Assembly (NCBI GenBank): GCA_031284475.1
Contig: JAISZV010000224.1
Span: 1-12,544 of the forward strand
DNA from: Proteiniphilum sp.
Lineage (GTDB): Bacteria; Bacteroidota; Bacteroidia; Bacteroidales; Dysgonomonadaceae
Direction: 5' to 3'
Length of the DNA stretch: 12,544 nucleotides
Of the stretch, positions 1 to 5,839 are shown one piece after another. Below the pieces are notes generated by a model, which saw only the letters and a program-made list of their open reading frames with translations, did no database searches and was not told the DNA's origin. The position numbers were made by a program, and so were the translations under genes. Every line of letters begins with the position of its first letter. Within the stretch, counting starts at the first letter, position 1.

Positions 1-1053
1 CCATCGCTCTCCCTGCCTATTGAAAGATAGCGCCTCATTCATAAGTAAAGCATATTTTTCACTGTTGATATAGTTAGGTAATCTCAATGCATATAGTGAA
101 GCAAATTCTGATCTTAAAATTACGACAGGCTTTCTTTCCTCCCCTCTTTTGGTTGTAATCAATATAACACCATTTGCTCCACGGGCTCCATATACTGCAG
201 TAGCAGATGCGTCTTTCAGTACCGTGAAGGTTTCTACCTCTTGTGCATTTATTAGATTCATATCTCTTTCAACGCCATCCACTAAAATTAATGGTGAATT
301 ATTTGTGAGTGAAGCTAATCCACGTATGTATACTTGTGCTGCATCATATCCCGGCTCTCCGGATGATTGCCGTGTTATTATACCCGGCATCTTCCCTGAA
401 ATGGCATTGGCAATATTGGGAGTGGAAATTTTTAATACATTATCGGTGCTAATCTGAGAGATAGAACCTGTTACGGAAATTTTCTTCTGTGTGCCGTATC
501 CTACAACTACGACTTCATCAATTTCCTCTGCGCTCTCTTGCAGAGTGATATTGAAGACATACTTACCCTCGGTACTTATGTCCAGATCTATATACCCAAT
601 ATAGGAGATACGGATTATAGCCGAGTCCTCAACTGTAAGGGAAAATCGCCCATTAATGTCAGTTATAGTACCATTAGATGTACTTAATTCTACTACGTTT
701 GCCCCAATAATAGGGAGCGAATTTTCATCTACTACTATTCCTGAAATTTGTTTCTTTTGTTTTTGTAGGGCTTCTTTTTTTGTTCTACTGTTTTCATGAC
801 CGGTTGGATCATAAGGCATTTCATACGAATTAGAAAATGTATTACTGTTCACACTTACACCAACCTCGAATGCCGATTCACTAATTGTTTCATATTTAAA
901 CTTTGACACATTTGTCTCAATGAATACAGCATTGCCTGTTGCATTCATTGAAAAAATAACGAAAAAGAGTAAAAGTGTTACAACCTTGAAGACTTTGAAT
1001 GTTTTGCAACATTTTTGGCCTACCGCAACTTTAGATTTAATCATTTGATTCAT
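1..1053 (-). CDS. SusC-like TonB-dependent outer-membrane receptor, N-terminal part (cut by window edge)
   Basis: The minus strand reads open for 351 codons from the ATG at 1053 to base 1, without a stop. In order: a basic N-terminus and hydrophobic signal segment (about residues 23-40, VVTLLLFFVIFS); a spacer of roughly 60 residues with no recognised domain; a carboxypeptidase-regulatory-like domain starting at ISGIVVDE (about 103-175); the SusC signature DEVVVVGYGTQKK (179-191); and the start of the TonB plug domain (about 195-310) with GKMPGI, VYIRGLASL, LVDGVERD and LKDASATAVYGARGANGVI. Family knowledge: SusC proteins are 22-strand barrels of about 1000 residues that import glycans with a SusD lipoprotein and TonB energy, so about two thirds lies outside the window; a susD gene would be expected beyond it. 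A second in-frame ATG six bases upstream (1059) is possible. Substrate cannot be inferred. The codons are AT-rich compared with the genes right of 4400. Confidence 0.95.
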   Translation of the reverse strand, partial: MNQMIKSKVAVGQKCCKTFKVFKVVTLLLFFVIFSMNATGNAVFIETNVSKFKYETISESAFEVGVSVNSNTFSNSYEMPYDPTGHENSRTKKEALQKQKKQISGIVVDENSLPIIGANVVELSTSNGTITDINGRFSLTVEDSAIIRISYIGYIDLDISTEGKYVFNITLQESAEEIDEVVVVGYGTQKKISVTGSISQISTDNVLKISTPNIANAISGKMPGIITRQSSGEPGYDAAQVYIRGLASLTNNSPLILVDGVERDMNLINAQEVETFTVLKDASATAVYGARGANGVILITTKRGEERKPVVILRSEFASLYALRLPNYINSEKYALLMNEALSFNRQGERW

Positions 1054-1372
1054 ACACATCTGATGATTTTGTTTACGAAGTTATTACACTGAGTATTTCT
1101 CAAAAATTGATTCCTGATAAATCATTTTGACCTTTGTAGTGCGAGATTCATTTCTTTTCGTATTCATAGGCTTTTTAATTATTATCGAAAATTTATTCTT
1201 TTATGTGAATTTATATCGGTCTTTCTTTGAGTCGTCTATATAAAGCAATCTTGTTTTTCTATTATTTATTATGCAATCAGATAGAAATGCGATATTTTTT
1301 AAATTAGCTGTATATCAGCTGATAATCTAAAAAGTTGAGCATTTTTATGCGTTTTTTAAATTATTAATAACG

Positions 1373-1380
1373 CAAATATA
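1373..1380 (-). promoter_or_regulatory. Candidate -7 box for the SusC-like gene
   Basis: Read on the minus strand this is TATATTTG, an exact match to the Bacteroidetes -7 consensus TAnnTTTG. The upstream -33 region is a run of T (TTTT near 1400) rather than a clean TTTG, so support is partial. It would start transcription near 1367 and leave a leader of about 310 nt. Confidence 0.35.
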
Positions 1381-1460
1381 CGCATGTCTAGTGTAAAAAA
1401 AAAGAATATGCACGCTATTTAGTAAAATATAACATTTATGTGATATATTACTAAAAACAC

Positions 1461-1496
1461 ACTCTCCTCCGATGATTGAAAGGAATCATTTAGAGT
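1461..1496 (-). terminator. Hairpin, possible terminator of the DeoR-type gene
   Basis: ACTCT (1461-1465) pairs with AGAGT (1492-1496), and inside it ATGATT (1472-1477) pairs perfectly with AATCAT (1484-1489). On the minus strand the hairpin is followed by GTGTGTTTTTAG, a short T tract, about 135 bases after the DeoR-type stop codon. The imperfect middle of the stem and the distance keep this tentative; it could instead be a regulatory site for the SusC gene. Confidence 0.35.
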
Positions 1497-1629
1497 AAAC
1501 TTCATTCTTAGCTGATAACCGAATTTTGATTTTATATCAAAAAAAGGAGAGATTGGATTATTGTGTTGAATTTCTTATGAGTGAAAGTAGTTTTGAGGCC
1601 GGCTTGAGATTGGAATAAGCAATCCATAT

Positions 1630-2376
1630 CTAAATTATTTTTATTTGTTTCCGATACTCTACAAGTTCATCATCGCCCGGATTTAACTCAGTAATAAGAT
1701 ATGAAATATCATGCAAATCGGCAACCCTATATCTTTTTGAGATATTTAATTTTTCCGAGATTGCCAGTACTGCTGTTTTATCTGCCACCTTTATCATAGC
1801 TTTATTCACCTGTACGGTTTCCCAATCAATATCGCTGAATCCGTTTTCTAAGGATACAGCGTTAACTCCCATAAAACAAATATCGCACTTTATATTAGAG
1901 ATATCATTTACAACACTTGCTCCGGTGTGGATATTTGCATTCTTATTTAATTTGCCGCCTATAGTGTAAACTTTAATATTTTCATGATCAGAAAGAGTAA
2001 TTGCAATTTGAGGGCTGACAGTAAAAATTGTAAGATTTAGTTTCTGGGGAATTTGATTTGCTAGTTCTATAATAGTTGTTCCTCCTTCAAGGAGCAGAGT
2101 CATATCATTTTGTATCAACGAGATAGCCTTTAATGCGATTTTTTTCTTTTCATCATGCGCATAGATGTTATTATCGGCTAAAAAAGGTCTTACAAAAGAT
2201 TTACTTATAGCACCTCCATGAACCTTGATAATCCTATCTTCATCGGATAACTCCTTTAAATCTCTTCTAATAGTATCTTCCGACACATTAAGTAACGTGC
2301 TTAAATCTACAGATAATACTTTGTTGTGAAGGTTAATCTCTTTCATGATAATTTTATGGCGCTCTTCTTTTAACAT
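1630..2376 (-). CDS. DeoR/GlpR-family transcriptional regulator of sugar metabolism
   Basis: A DNA-binding repressor of 248 residues, the usual length for the family (about 250). Residues 1-55 form the DeoR winged helix-turn-helix, with the signature LLNVSEDTIRRDLKEL and the conserved KVHGGAI that follows it. The rest is the DeoRC sensor domain, which binds phosphorylated sugars in known members; LLEGGTTIIELANQIP and FMGVNAVSLENGFSD are its recognisable stretches. I start at the ATG at 2376 (MLKEERHKII), where alignment with the family begins, rather than at the in-frame TTG at 2391. It faces the same way as the SusC-like gene 576 bases downstream and shares its AT-rich codon use, so it probably came with it and may control it or a sugar-phosphate pathway outside the window. 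Effector unknown. Confidence 0.9.
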   Translation of the reverse strand: MLKEERHKIIMKEINLHNKVLSVDLSTLLNVSEDTIRRDLKELSDEDRIIKVHGGAISKSFVRPFLADNNIYAHDEKKKIALKAISLIQNDMTLLLEGGTTIIELANQIPQKLNLTIFTVSPQIAITLSDHENIKVYTIGGKLNKNANIHTGASVVNDISNIKCDICFMGVNAVSLENGFSDIDWETVQVNKAMIKVADKTAVLAISEKLNISKRYRVADLHDISYLITELNPGDDELVEYRKQIKII

Positions 2377-2428
2377 GACAAAATCAAACAAATAGAAATT
2401 AAATTATTCAATAAGATATTACTGATTG

Positions 2429-2436
2429 CAAATTTA
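2429..2436 (-). promoter_or_regulatory. Candidate -7 box for the DeoR-type gene
   Basis: On the minus strand this reads TAAATTTG, an exact TAnnTTTG match, 52 bases upstream of the chosen ATG at 2376. No clear -33 TTTG is visible at the expected spacing. Confidence 0.4.
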
Positions 2437-2490
2437 GATAAAAAAATGACATTCTTTCCATTTTGTAATTAGCAACTTCCTCTAAAAAAT

Positions 2491-2512
2491 GTTATGAAAA
2501 GCTTCTCATAAC
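2491..2512. repeat. Palindrome at the edge of the transposase fragment
   Basis: GTTATGA (2491-2497) and TCATAAC (2506-2512) are perfect inverted copies, with AAGCTT in the loop continuing the symmetry apart from one mismatched pair. The recognisable transposase reading frame starts on the next base (2513), so the palindrome marks the join between the AT-rich segment and the debris zone. Confidence 0.6.
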
Positions 2513-2716
2513 GCTTTCCGCTGTTTGAAGAGCGACCTGAACATGAGGCCCGTATTCCACAAGAGCGATGAAGCTTGTGACGCGTACATCCACCTGGCCT
2601 TGCCGGCCTATTGGATGGTAAACATGGTACGGTTCCAACTAAAAAAGGAGGGTATCCGCTCAATATTAGCCGGATCCGAATCAGATCACACATACCTAAG
2701 GTCGCTACTGGCATGA
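2513..2716 (+). pseudogene. C-terminal fragment of an IS4/IS1634-type transposase
   Basis: The plus frame from 2513 reads AFRCLKSDLNMRPVFHKSDE, then a helix ending AYWMVNMVRFQLKKEG. This is the familiar end of the catalytic domain of IS1634-like (IS4 superfamily, DDE) transposases, which read as AFR-LKSDL-RPV-H followed by AH-HL--L-YW-VN--R-QLK--G. The match runs to about 2650; the last 20 or so residues before the TGA at 2716 do not resemble the family, so the sequence is rejoined there to unrelated DNA. No start, no first two catalytic acidic residues and no terminal inverted repeats are present, so the piece is dead. A full transposase would be several hundred residues. Confidence 0.75.
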
Positions 2717-3143
2717 TAGAAACCCTTTATAACCTGAGTGCGGACGGAATGGGTGATGTGCAGACCGTCGAATAAATGCCAGAACATTCGCTTACCGATA
2801 TCAACAACTACACATTTGCGTCTAACTTTGAAGCCATCAGAGCCCGGATGAAAATACCTCCGATGACTAACGATTACACTCGCCTTGCAGTAACCGTAGC
2901 GTACCGGTTGAGCGATTTCACATCTGATCTTATTGGCAAACAGTTGCTTTCAATAGCTCCCTGGATAAATTAACCGGCATCCGGAACACAATGATTAACG
3001 ACCAACGCTGCCGGCCATGGCTCGAAGACATCTCTAAAAATCACATCTTTGTCCCATTTATTTCAAAAGAGCTCTCCTCCGTTGGTTGGACGATGCTTTT
3101 CAACCGTGAGGGATATGACAGTTTTTGGGCGAAGAACCGGTAA
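2653..3143 (+). pseudogene. Broken gene of unknown family (stop codon plus frameshift)
   Basis: Three protein-like stretches lie in tandem on the plus strand. The first (2653-2772, containing IPKVATGMIETLYNLSADG) ends at TAA 2773-2775. The second continues in the same frame from ATG 2776 to 2970 (containing NDYTRLAVTVAYRLSDFTSD). The third moves to another frame near 2955 and runs to TAA 3141-3143 (containing LDKLTGIRNTMINDQR, PWLEDISKNHIFVPFISKEL and EGYDSFWAKNR). Together they would make about 160 residues, best explained as one decayed gene with a nonsense and a frameshift mutation, though the TAA/ATG junction could also separate two genes. I do not recognise the family. The 5' end is fused to the transposase scrap. 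Base composition is closer to the core genes than to the AT-rich SusC segment. Confidence 0.5.
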
Positions 3144-3182
3144 TAATCCTAAAGATAAACCAAGCAAAAACCCTGATTATTA
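3141..3182. repeat. Inverted repeat after the unknown broken gene
   Basis: TAATAATC (3141-3148), which includes the TAA stop of the broken gene, and GATTATTA (3175-3182) are perfect inverted copies separated by 26 bases. No T run follows, so a terminator role is doubtful. Confidence 0.35.
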
Positions 3183-3295
3183 GCGTATGGATATTTTTAT
3201 CAAAACTCCTTCGGGTAGGATTTGTCAAAGAATTGGAATAAAAAATTCTTTTTTATTTGGATACTGATAACAATTATGTTATCTTTAACGTCATT

Positions 3296-3481
3296 ATGCC
3301 AAGAACTTTGGCAAATGATGACAAAGCGCTAAAAGCGCGGGAAAAGAAATTGATTGAAAATCTCAACTTCTTCCTCCGTAACTATAACCGGCTACTCGCA
3401 ATCGGTTATCGAAAAGCAGTGTTAGATGCTGAAATTCGTTGGCTTAAGGAAGAACTCAAGAAAATGAGTCGGCGCATTTAG
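3296..3481 (+). CDS. Small charged, probably coiled-coil protein of unknown function
   Basis: From ATG 3296 this encodes 61 residues (MPRTLANDDKALKAREKKL...), rich in Lys, Arg, Glu and Leu with heptad-like spacing and a basic end (ELKKMSRRI). The frame is open back to a TAA at 3239, and a TTG at 3257 would add 13 residues. No domain is recognised. It is followed closely by a good terminator hairpin, which supports real expression now or in the past. It lies between the unknown pseudogene and the DUF5053-like gene on the same strand, so it may be the surviving small gene of a decayed prophage or integrative element. It could also be a fragment of a longer protein. Confidence 0.5.
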   Translation: MPRTLANDDKALKAREKKLIENLNFFLRNYNRLLAIGYRKAVLDAEIRWLKEELKKMSRRI

Positions 3482-3487
3482 CAGAAA

Positions 3488-3524
3488 AAAACACGGAAGG
3501 GACGCTCGACGTGTGTTTCTTTTC
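3488..3524 (+). terminator. Rho-independent-like terminator of the small coiled-coil gene
   Basis: Just after the TAG at 3479-3481, AAACAC (3488-3493) can pair with GTGTTT (3513-3518), or alternatively ACACG (3491-3495) with CGTGT (3510-3514). The stem is followed by CTTTTCTATA, a T-rich tail. Confidence 0.5.
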
Positions 3525-3549
3525 TATATTTACTAACAAAAAACGGGTT

Positions 3550-3977
3550 ATGGAAGCTAAGAAAAAATTGGGGGAACTGAAAAAAGCGTGGATCGACGCT
3601 AAGGGAAACCCCATCTGCGTGCCAAAATTGACAGCGAGATGGATGCGTTTTTCAATTCGCTTACTGAAGTACAGCGTAAAGAAGTGATACAGTCTACTGA
3701 TACCGAGTTTGGCCGGATCCGAGCCGAAGTTATGGATATAAACGATACGCTCAATGTCCGGGATCTGCTTGCCGAGATACTCCCTCTGGTTTCCGTTTCA
3801 CATCTCTCAAAAAAATACTTTGATAAATCTGCATCATGGTTTTACCAAAGAATGAACGGGAATCTTGTGCATGGGAAGCCTGCCAAATTTACTCCCGATG
3901 AATTAATCACGTTGAGACGGGCGCTCGACGAATTATCGGAGAAATTCTCACAAACCTCAAAACAGTTGGCTGTATGA
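3550..3977 (+). pseudogene. DUF5053-like protein, disrupted by a one-base deletion
   Basis: From ATG 3550 the frame reads MEAKKKLGELKKAWIDAKGN and then drifts into unrelated residues, stopping at a TGA near 3687. The downstream frame, open from GGG at 3603 through ATG 3639 to TGA 3977, gives PHLRAKIDSEMDAFFNSL and then the core VSVSHLSKKYFDKSASWFYQRMNGN and HGKPAKFTPDEL. Adding one C to the CCCC run at 3609-3612 joins both into one 142-residue protein with the length and shape I remember for DUF5053 proteins of Bacteroidales. The central part (SVSHLSKKYF...SWFYQRMNG) looks like a helix-turn-helix, so DNA binding is possible; the function is unknown. If the deletion is real the gene is dead, or only the 112-residue part from ATG 3639 is made. 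A sequencing error in the C run would restore it. Confidence 0.7.
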
Positions 3978-3987
3978 TATTACTATA

Positions 3988-4001
3988 AGTACTTAGTACT
4001 T
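3988..4001. repeat. Tandem 7-bp repeat just before the MITE-like element
   Basis: AGTACTT occurs twice head to tail, which also makes the inverted repeat AAGTAC/GTACTT (3987-4001). It lies 10 bases after the DUF5053-like stop and 7 bases before the MITE-like element. Confidence 0.4.
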
Positions 4002-4008
4002 CTATTTG

Positions 4009-4117
4009 GAGGCTGTATCAAAATAGAAAATAAGCCTTTGAGAATTGAATATCCGGAATTGTTCTCCGATAGGAATACTAATAGAAAGAGGGTGAAATCA
4101 CATTGTGATACACCCTC
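4009..4117. mobile_element. MITE-like or IS-remnant element, 109 bp
   Basis: The ends GAGGCTGTATCA (4009-4020) and TGATACACCCTC (4106-4117) are inverted copies with one mismatch, and similarity continues inward (14 of 17 positions). GAGG-TGTATCA--AT is the kind of terminus I recall from IS5/IS1182-type elements of Bacteroidetes, where MITEs with such ends also occur; the family is not verified. No coding capacity lies between them. The right end is itself part of a palindrome: GAGGGTG (4088-4094) pairs with CACCCTC (4111-4117), with TCAC/GTGA nested inside. No clear target-site duplication is visible in the flanks. Confidence 0.5.
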
Positions 4118-4120
4118 TTC
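4085..4120 (-). terminator. Strong hairpin, likely terminator of the tRNA-Cys transcript
   Basis: AGAGGGTG (4087-4094) pairs perfectly with CACCCTCT (4111-4118), with TCAC (4097-4100) and GTGA (4105-4108) pairing again inside. Read on the minus strand the stem is followed by TTCTATTAG. It starts 55 bases after the 3' end of the tRNA. The stem is also the right end of the MITE-like element, so the terminator appears to be provided by mobile DNA. Confidence 0.55.
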
Positions 4121-4173
4121 AACATTCTCAGAGGCGCCAATTGAACTTAATCAACTGGGATAAGCGAGTATAG

Positions 4174-4244
4174 AGGTACCTGGCGGATTCGAACCGCCGT
4201 CGACGGTTTTGCAGACCGGCGCCTAACCACTCGGCCAAGGTACC
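4174..4244 (-). tRNA. tRNA-Cys (anticodon GCA)
   Basis: The minus strand folds as a complete tRNA. The 7-bp acceptor stem is GGTACCT/AGGTACC and the D stem GCC/GGC. The anticodon arm is CCGGT-CTGCAAA-ACCGT, with anticodon GCA and a C-U mismatch at the 27-43 pair. The T arm is GGCGG-TTCGAAT-CCGCC. Position 73 is U, the known identity base of tRNA-Cys. The CCA end is not encoded. It separates the debris zone, on its 3' side, from the housekeeping block, on its 5' side; tRNA 3' ends are common integration sites for mobile elements. Confidence 0.95.
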
Positions 4245-4265
4245 GATTACGCTTAAAATAGTTTG

Positions 4266-4273
4266 CAAAGGTA
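4266..4273 (-). promoter_or_regulatory. -7 promoter box of the tRNA-Cys gene
   Basis: On the minus strand this reads TACCTTTG, an exact match to TAnnTTTG, 21 bases before the tRNA 5' end. A TTTA sits near 4292-4295, about the spacing of a -33 element. Transcription would start some 15 bases before the mature tRNA. Confidence 0.6.
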
Positions 4274-4408
4274 GGATATTTTTTTGATTTATAAAAAAGA
4301 TTGCTTTGCTTTTTCTCGCTTTTCTGCCGGCTCTCTTCCCTCGAACGAAAGCGGAGGCGACAGATACTCACGTGTTTTTTCCGGCAATCTGCCCATAATG
4401 CGACAATC

Positions 4409-5767
4409 CTACGAAAACAACAACCTAAAAGCGTCGCTCACCCTCTTCACCTGTTGAATATCGATCTTCGTCTTCTTATCGAATCCTTTCAGGTTATTGA
4501 AGGGGACGAGTATACGCGAGAAACCCAGTTTCTCGGCTTCCTTAATGCGTTGCTCTATGCGATGTACAGGCCGTATCTCACCGGATAACCCCACCTCGCC
4601 GCAAAGGCAAGTATCGCACTCAATCGTCATGTCGAGGCTGGACGAAAGTACGGCGCTGATGACCGCGAGATCCATACCGGGATCGCTCACACGCAAACCG
4701 CCGGCAATATTCAGGAAAACGTCTTTCTGCGCCAATTTGAATCCGGCCCGCTTTTCGAGGACAGCCAGCAACATGTTCATCCGGCGGATGTCAAATCCCG
4801 TGGCGGAACGCTGGGGCGTACCATACGCGGCGGTACTTACCAGCGCTTGCGTTTCGATCAGGAAAGGGCGGACGCCTTCAATGGCGGCAGCAATGGCTAC
4901 GCCGCTCAGGCCGTCATGGTTATGGGTGAGCAGCAGTTCAGACGGGTTGCTCACCTCGCGCAATCCCGACTGGTTCATTTCATAAATAGCCAGTTCCGCA
5001 GTACTGCCAAACCGGTTCTTGACGGCGCGAAGAATACGGTACACATAGTGTTGGTCGCCTTCAAACTGCAACACGGCGTCCACTATATGTTCCAGGATTT
5101 TAGGCCCGGCTATGCTCCCATCCTTAGTGATGTGGCCGATCAGCAGCACCGGCGTACCCGACTGTTTGGCGAATTTAAGCAGTAGCGAAGCACACTCGCG
5201 CACCTGGGAAACGCTGCCGGGGGACGATTCCAACGCCTCGCTGTAAACTGTCTGCACGGAATCGATGATCAATAATTGCGGCGACACTTTCTTCACATGT
5301 TTAAATATCTCGTCGAGATTGGTTTCACACACAATCAGGCAATTATCATTTTTAAGGCCGATCCGGTCGGCACGCAATTTCAACTGCCCGGCGCTCTCTT
5401 CACCCGACACATAGAGCGACTTCACTTCCGTGAGTTTCAGAATAGTTTGCAGCACCAGGGTCGATTTCCCGATGCCCGGCTCCCCTCCTATCAGCACAAC
5501 AGAGGCAGGCACCAGCCCTCCGCCCAGCACACGGTTTAGCTCCCCGTCGTTCATGTCGATCCGGGGCAGTTCATCGGCTTTGATCTCGCTCAGCGTCATC
5601 GGTTCACTCTTCACTTCCCCGAAAGAGCGGGTATCATCCTGTCCTGCCTTGCGTATCAACTCCTCCGTAAAGGTTGACCATTCACCGCAAGCAGGACATT
5701 TTCCCATCCACTTGGGAGATTCGTACCCGCAGTTAGAGCAAAAATATACAGACTTCAGTTTGGCCAT
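4409..5767 (-). CDS. radA: DNA repair protein RadA (Sms)
   Basis: A 452-residue ATPase that processes branched recombination intermediates and helps branch migration with RecA. Domains in order: a C4 zinc finger (C10, C13, C24, C27 in CSNCG...CPACG); a RecA-like ATPase with Walker A GEPGIGKS (95-102) and Walker B LLIIDSVQT (165-173); the RadA-specific KNRFGST motif (250-256); and a C-terminal Lon-like domain (GLRVSDPGMDLAV, CGEVGLSGEIRPV). Length and all motifs are normal. I use the ATG at 5767, giving MAKLKSVYFC and the zinc finger at the usual distance; a longer in-frame start at 5824 would run into the tex promoter region. It is divergent from tex across 72 bases and followed by tRNA-Cys on the same strand, which has its own promoter. 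I see no convincing terminator in 4245-4408. Confidence 0.97.
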   Translation of the reverse strand: MAKLKSVYFCSNCGYESPKWMGKCPACGEWSTFTEELIRKAGQDDTRSFGEVKSEPMTLSEIKADELPRIDMNDGELNRVLGGGLVPASVVLIGGEPGIGKSTLVLQTILKLTEVKSLYVSGEESAGQLKLRADRIGLKNDNCLIVCETNLDEIFKHVKKVSPQLLIIDSVQTVYSEALESSPGSVSQVRECASLLLKFAKQSGTPVLLIGHITKDGSIAGPKILEHIVDAVLQFEGDQHYVYRILRAVKNRFGSTAELAIYEMNQSGLREVSNPSELLLTHNHDGLSGVAIAAAIEGVRPFLIETQALVSTAAYGTPQRSATGFDIRRMNMLLAVLEKRAGFKLAQKDVFLNIAGGLRVSDPGMDLAVISAVLSSSLDMTIECDTCLCGEVGLSGEIRPVHRIEQRIKEAEKLGFSRILVPFNNLKGFDKKTKIDIQQVKRVSDAFRLLFS

Positions 5768-5808
5768 GCAGTTGTTGTTTAGAAAAGTAAAGATAGAGAA
5801 ATTTCTTG

Positions 5809-5816
5809 TATTTTTG
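5809..5816 (+). promoter_or_regulatory. -7 promoter box of tex
   Basis: TATTTTTG matches TAnnTTTG exactly and lies 23 bases before the tex ATG, which would give a leader of under 20 nt. No clean -33 TTTG is seen. No matching box for radA was found on the other strand. Confidence 0.45.
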
Positions 5817-5839
5817 TAGCGCATATAAAACGATTACAG

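Larger units (their letters stand above)
1054..1629. other. AT-rich intergenic leader between the DeoR-type gene and the SusC gene
   Basis: These 576 bases hold no credible gene on either strand. They contain one Bacteroidetes-type -7 box pointing towards the SusC gene (1373-1380), which would give a leader of about 310 nt; two similar segments, ATGCG followed by TTTTTTAAATTA, at 1287-1306 (three extra bases inside) and 1347-1363; a small inverted repeat AGCTG/CAGCT at 1306-1320; an inverted repeat GCGTT/AACGC at 1349-1373 near the inferred start of transcription; and a hairpin at 1461-1496. Seen: the repeats and boxes. Inferred: control of the SusC gene lies here, perhaps by the adjacent DeoR-type regulator. 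Confidence 0.6.

Noticed and set aside
149..457. 102-codon plus-strand open frame at the left edge
   Set aside because: It is antisense to the SusC plug region, which is unmistakable on the other strand.
1054..1629. Riboswitch in the long SusC leader
   Set aside because: I could not find the conserved core of any riboswitch class I know; only short repeats and hairpins are present.
2671..2690. Possible attachment-site copy of the tRNA-Cys 3' end
   Set aside because: GGATCCGAATCAG only loosely resembles the T-arm sequence GGATTCGAACC; the match is too short and imperfect to be an att site.
3603..3615. Programmed frameshift in the DUF5053-like gene
   Set aside because: There is no slippery heptamer or clear downstream structure, and DUF5053 genes as I remember them are uninterrupted; a deletion or sequencing error is simpler.
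4147..4371. 74-codon minus-strand open frame
   Set aside because: It runs through the whole tRNA-Cys gene and its promoter, so coding is very unlikely.
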